Source of the DNA: Neospora caninum Liverpool
Lineage: Eukaryota > Apicomplexa > Conoidasida > Eucoccidiorida > Sarcocystidae
Assembly: GCF_000208865.1 (NCBI RefSeq)
Contig: NC_018389.1
Coordinates: 1,240,001 to 1,304,000 of the forward strand
Direction: 5' to 3'
Length of the DNA stretch: 64,000 nt
Under the pieces are notes generated by a model. It was not told the origin of the DNA. It did no database searches and worked only from the letters and a program-made list of their open reading frames with translations. Shown here piece after piece: positions 60,694 through 64,000 of this stretch (position 1 is its first letter; each line of letters starts with the position of its first letter). The position numbers and the translations under genes were made by a program.

Positions 60694-63253
60694 ACATATT
60701 GATTGTATATGTATATGTACGTAGATAGATATATGTGTGCGTATGGATTATTTTAGTAAAGATGTACATGGATCCGTGTGCGTGTTTGCGTCTCGATGTG
60801 AAAGTGTCCAAGTGCCGGAACGGTTGATGTTGCTTTCGTGTGTGTCTTGCCCAACTGCATGTGCCCATTAAATGTATGTGTGTCGATCGGCGGCCTTCTT
60901 TCTGTGCGCTTCATTCTCTTTCAAAGACATCTCGTCTTTTCTCGATATCTCCCCCTGCTTCTGTCGAAATTTATATACAGCTAGCATGCGCACACACAGG
61001 TGTACCTGTGTACAGACAATATACATTTGTGAATAGAGATGCGAGGAGAAAAGGAGAGGCAGACACAGGCGTGCGTTTCGGTGCGTCTTCGCTTTTTCAG
61101 GGTATGGTGATGGATCACGGCGCTCGACACCCGGACATGCCGACGAGCCTGAAGAAGTGCTACATTCTCACATGCAATGTCTCTCTCGAGTACGAGAAGT
61201 CGGAAGTGAACTCGGGATTCTTTTACTCCTCGGCAGAGGAACGGGAGAAGATGGTTGAGGCCGAGAGAAGATTCACAGACGAGAAAGTCAAGAAAATCAT
61301 CGAACTCAAGCGAAAGGTAAACCTCTTGTCACGGATGAGACTTTTCGCTCCATCTCCTTTCTCCCGTCTTTTTCCAGTTCTTTTCTCTCGCTTCTCCTTC
61401 CTCGCTCGTGTCTCTGGACGCTCTTCTGACGGCGCATCGTGCCGCGGCTGTCTCCAGCGGGCGTACCCTGGGTGTGCCTCTGGCCTTTTTTCTTTCTTTT
61501 CGTAGGTTTGCACGCCAGAGAACGGCCGAACGTTCGTCGTCTTGAACCAGAAAGGCATCGATCCACCTTCCCTGGACCTCTTCGCAAAGGATGGCATCCT
61601 CGCGCTTCGCAGGGTAGGACTCGCCTCTCTCGTTCGTCCAGCTTTTCTTTACGCTTTCACCCTCAGTTCACGCGCCTCTCTTTGCGTGGAGGGCCGTTCC
61701 GCTCTTCCTGGTAGTTTTCTGCCCTGCGTCCTTCGCCTATTTGTTGTGCGGGCTCGTCGGGCTCTCTGTTCATCTCTCTTCTCCCTCTCTGTCTCGTTCC
61801 AGGATCGTGCATCTTTTCTCTTTCTCTCCCGCGTTCTCTGCGTGTTGCTCCGCTCACGCCCTGTTCTTTTCGATTGCGAGACGCGCAGAAACCCTGTCTC
61901 ACCTGCCTCTCGGGTTCTCTTCCGATTTTCTTGCTTTTTCAGGTGAAAAGACGCAACATGGAGAGACTGTCTCTCTGCTGCGGAGGCAATCCAGTGAACA
62001 GCGTGGACGATTTGACGGAAGACGACCTCGGCTATGCAGAGCACGTCTACGAACAGACTCTCGGAGAAGAAAAATACACATTTGTCGATGGAGTGAAGAA
62101 TCCCCAGTCCTGCTGCATTCTCATCAAGGGACCGAACGATCACACCATTGCACAGGTGCGATAACAGAAACGCGGATTCTCTCTGCGTGCAAAAGCGCTC
62201 TTCATTTCCAGTAGTTCCGTTCATTATGCAAACTCCTTTGTATTTTGACCCTTTTCAGATCAAGGATGCACTCAGAGACGGCCTCCGAGCGGTGAAGAAT
62301 GTTTTCGACGATCGCGCCGTCGTTCCGGGTGCCGGGGCGTACGAGATTGCTGCCTTCTCCGCCCTGCAGGTGAGACAAAAAGTCGCAAAATCCCTGGTGA
62401 ACAGAGAAAGCAGGAAAACGCGAAACGAACGAACGCGCGCGCGGCGGGGGGGGGGGGGGGTTGGGGGGGGGCGGAGCGGTGTGTCTGTACACCTCGCTGC
62501 AAGAGACGGAAAGTTTGCACAGCGGGAATACGAGAAGGAACATGTGACAAGGCGCGGGGAAGGCTTTCTCAAAACGGAAAGAGCGAGAGGCAGTTTCGGC
62601 GTGAGCTCTCCTCGTCTGCCTTTCGGGCAGTCGGAAGCGCCGATCGAGCTCGTCGCGTTCTAAACCTCCGTTTTTTCGCGTCTTTTTTTCAGGCAGTTTC
62701 ATCTCCTTTATGGGAGGACTGTTTGACGAATCTTTCTGCGTGTCGCACCGCGTTTTCACGTTGCCGCCGCGGGGTTTCTGTCCTGTGCGCTGGTCTTGCG
62801 CCTTCTTTCTGAATGTTTTGTTTGTGAGAGGCGGTCTTGTTTTTTAGGATTACAAGAAGGAAGTTCCGGGAAAAGAGAAGCTGGCTATCGAAGCCTTTGC
62901 GCAGGCGATGTTGTCCATACCCAAGACGCTGGCAGAGAACAGCGGCATCGACGCGCAGGAATCCGTTTTGTCTCTGATCGACGAATACGAGAAGAAGAGA
63001 CAACCGTTGGGTCTCAACCTTACCACTGGCGAGGCTCTCTCGCCCTCTGTCGAAGGTGAGAGAATTTCTCCACGCCTGGGACAGAAGTTCAAATCCAAGA
63101 AGCGACGAAATGCACACAAAGACACCCTGTATGATTATTTATATATGTTAAGGGACAATTGCAGATGTGTATACACCTATAGACATCTGTATTTATGTGT
63201 ATGTGCCTATGTGCAGGCGGGTAGATATGGAAGTATTTACATATATATACATA

Positions 63254-63295
<42 letters not shown>

Positions 63296-63563
63296 GTATG
63301 TATATATATGTATATATTATGTGTGTATATGTATATGTGTATTATGCGTAAGAAGCTGGTTACATGTATAGGGGTGTTGTTGGGGAGTCGTCTTGGTCGT
63401 GGCTGATTAATATGCGAGGTTTCTGTCCTTTTTCTTTTCAGGAATTTGGGATAACTACCTGGTGAAGAAGCAAATGCTTTCGATCGCTCCGACTCTGGCG
63501 CAGCAGTTGCTGCTGGTCGACGAAGTGCTGAAGGCTGGGAAGTCCATGTCTCGTGGCGCGTGA
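59001..63563 (+). CDS. CCT6: T-complex protein 1 zeta subunit (CCT6), 536 aa
   Basis: Subunit of the cytosolic TRiC/CCT double-ring chaperonin that folds actin, tubulin and other proteins with ATP. Ten exons: 59001-59142, 59561-59735, 60080-60164, 60278-60508, 61101-61316, 61506-61613, 61943-62155, 62259-62369, 62848-63055 and 63442-63563. All phases close. Conserved parts include [16 protein letters not shown] and [19 protein letters not shown], the ATPase motif [20 protein letters not shown] with its catalytic Asp, LVFEGVHPR, then [20 protein letters not shown] and [19 protein letters not shown], typical of the zeta subunit, and late [16 protein letters not shown] and [10 protein letters not shown]. 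The length matches the family. Introns carry TA and G repeats. Expression is expected to be constitutive and co-ordinated with other CCT genes. Confidence 0.97.
60651..60720. repeat. (TA)n/(CATA)n microsatellite in CCT6 intron 4
   Basis: TA and CATATA units in the intron 60509-61100. Confidence 0.85.
62446..62471. repeat. Interrupted poly-G tract in CCT6 intron 8
   Basis: Fifteen G, then TT, then nine G, on the coding strand of the intron 62370-62847. It could form a quadruplex in DNA or pre-mRNA. Confidence 0.8.
63238..63345. repeat. (TA)n/(TATG)n microsatellite in CCT6 intron 9
   Basis: A long TA run followed by degenerate TATG and GTATAT units in the intron 63056-63441. Confidence 0.9.
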
Positions 63564-64000
63564 AAAGAATCCATTTTTGTCCGAAGACTGTCAAGTTTTC
63601 AGCCAAAAAGGCTCTCAAGTTCTCAACCAAAACGACTTTCTTGGCTTCTCTCCTCCACGTGATTCAGCTGCATCGACAATCCCCTGGGGACGCCAACCGA
63701 CACGCAAATACTTTTTTATTCAAACGCATGCACTTTGATACGTGAAACGTGATGCACATATATATGTGTATACACACATGTGTATATATGTATGTATATG
63801 TGAACATGTATATGACTGATATATAAAGATATAATTCTGTATTTGTAGGTGCGGTTGTCTGGTCCCGATGGAACTGTCAAGGACGCAAACTGTTTTTCGT
63901 ATTTCGCTCTCTGCTGCGTGCGTTTCGACGTACACTCCTCGAAGAGCCAGGAGGTTGCGTCTGTCCTCTATCTAAAAAAAGTTTTTTGAACTGGAAGACG
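63564..64000. other. 3' flank of CCT6
   Basis: Probable 3' UTR followed by a TA/TG-rich stretch at about 63756-63830. No gene is visible before the window ends. Confidence 0.5.

Overview
The window is nuclear DNA of a tissue-cyst coccidian apicomplexan, most likely Toxoplasma gondii chromosome IV or the syntenic region of a close relative (Hammondia, Neospora). The grounds are an ApiAP2 factor of about 2,470 residues, an apicomplexan LDH-like malate dehydrogenase, genes cut by many pyrimidine-rich GT-AG introns, abundant (TA)n tracts in introns, and proteins full of Ala/Ser/Gly/Glu low-complexity inserts. The gene order (ApiAP2, P-type ATPase, RING/TRAF, helicase, MDH, CCT) agrees with my memory of the AP2IV-4 neighbourhood. 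That is recollection, not a search.

Layout. 1-832 (+): last intron and last exon of a SNF2/RAD5-type helicase. 2084-3421 (-): a small LisH protein of the FOR20/CEP20 centrosomal family. 7589-15010 (+): intronless ApiAP2 factor. 18091-24426 (-): six-exon P5A-ATPase. 26076-27226 (+): four-exon RING/TRAF zinc-finger protein. 27586-40413 (-): sixteen-exon DEVH RNA helicase of 2,339 residues, closest in architecture to the TDRD9/Spindle-E group, with an RG-rich head and a Gln/Tyr/Gly-rich tail. 40414-47176: a 6.8 kb stretch with two weak gene candidates. 47177-50347 (-): seven-exon malate dehydrogenase. 54653-55639 (+): three-exon bS16 ribosomal protein. 59001-63563 (+): ten-exon CCT zeta chaperonin subunit.

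Exon boundaries of the ATPase, RING, helicase, MDH, S16 and CCT6 genes were built by hand from splice sites. In each the phases close and the total length divides by three (1483, 318, 2339, 316, 168 and 536 residues), which supports these models strongly. The FOR20-like gene has one unresolved junction.

The genes are not an operon. They are single-promoter eukaryotic genes in divergent and convergent pairs: transcription (ApiAP2), ER membrane-protein quality control (P5A), ubiquitin ligation (RING/TRAF), RNA metabolism (helicase), central carbon metabolism (MDH), organellar translation (S16) and protein folding (CCT6). The most interesting items are the TDRD9-like helicase with a possible tail-less isoform, the easily missed FOR20 gene, the dispersed helical blocks of the ApiAP2 protein, and the altered M4 motif of the P5A-ATPase.
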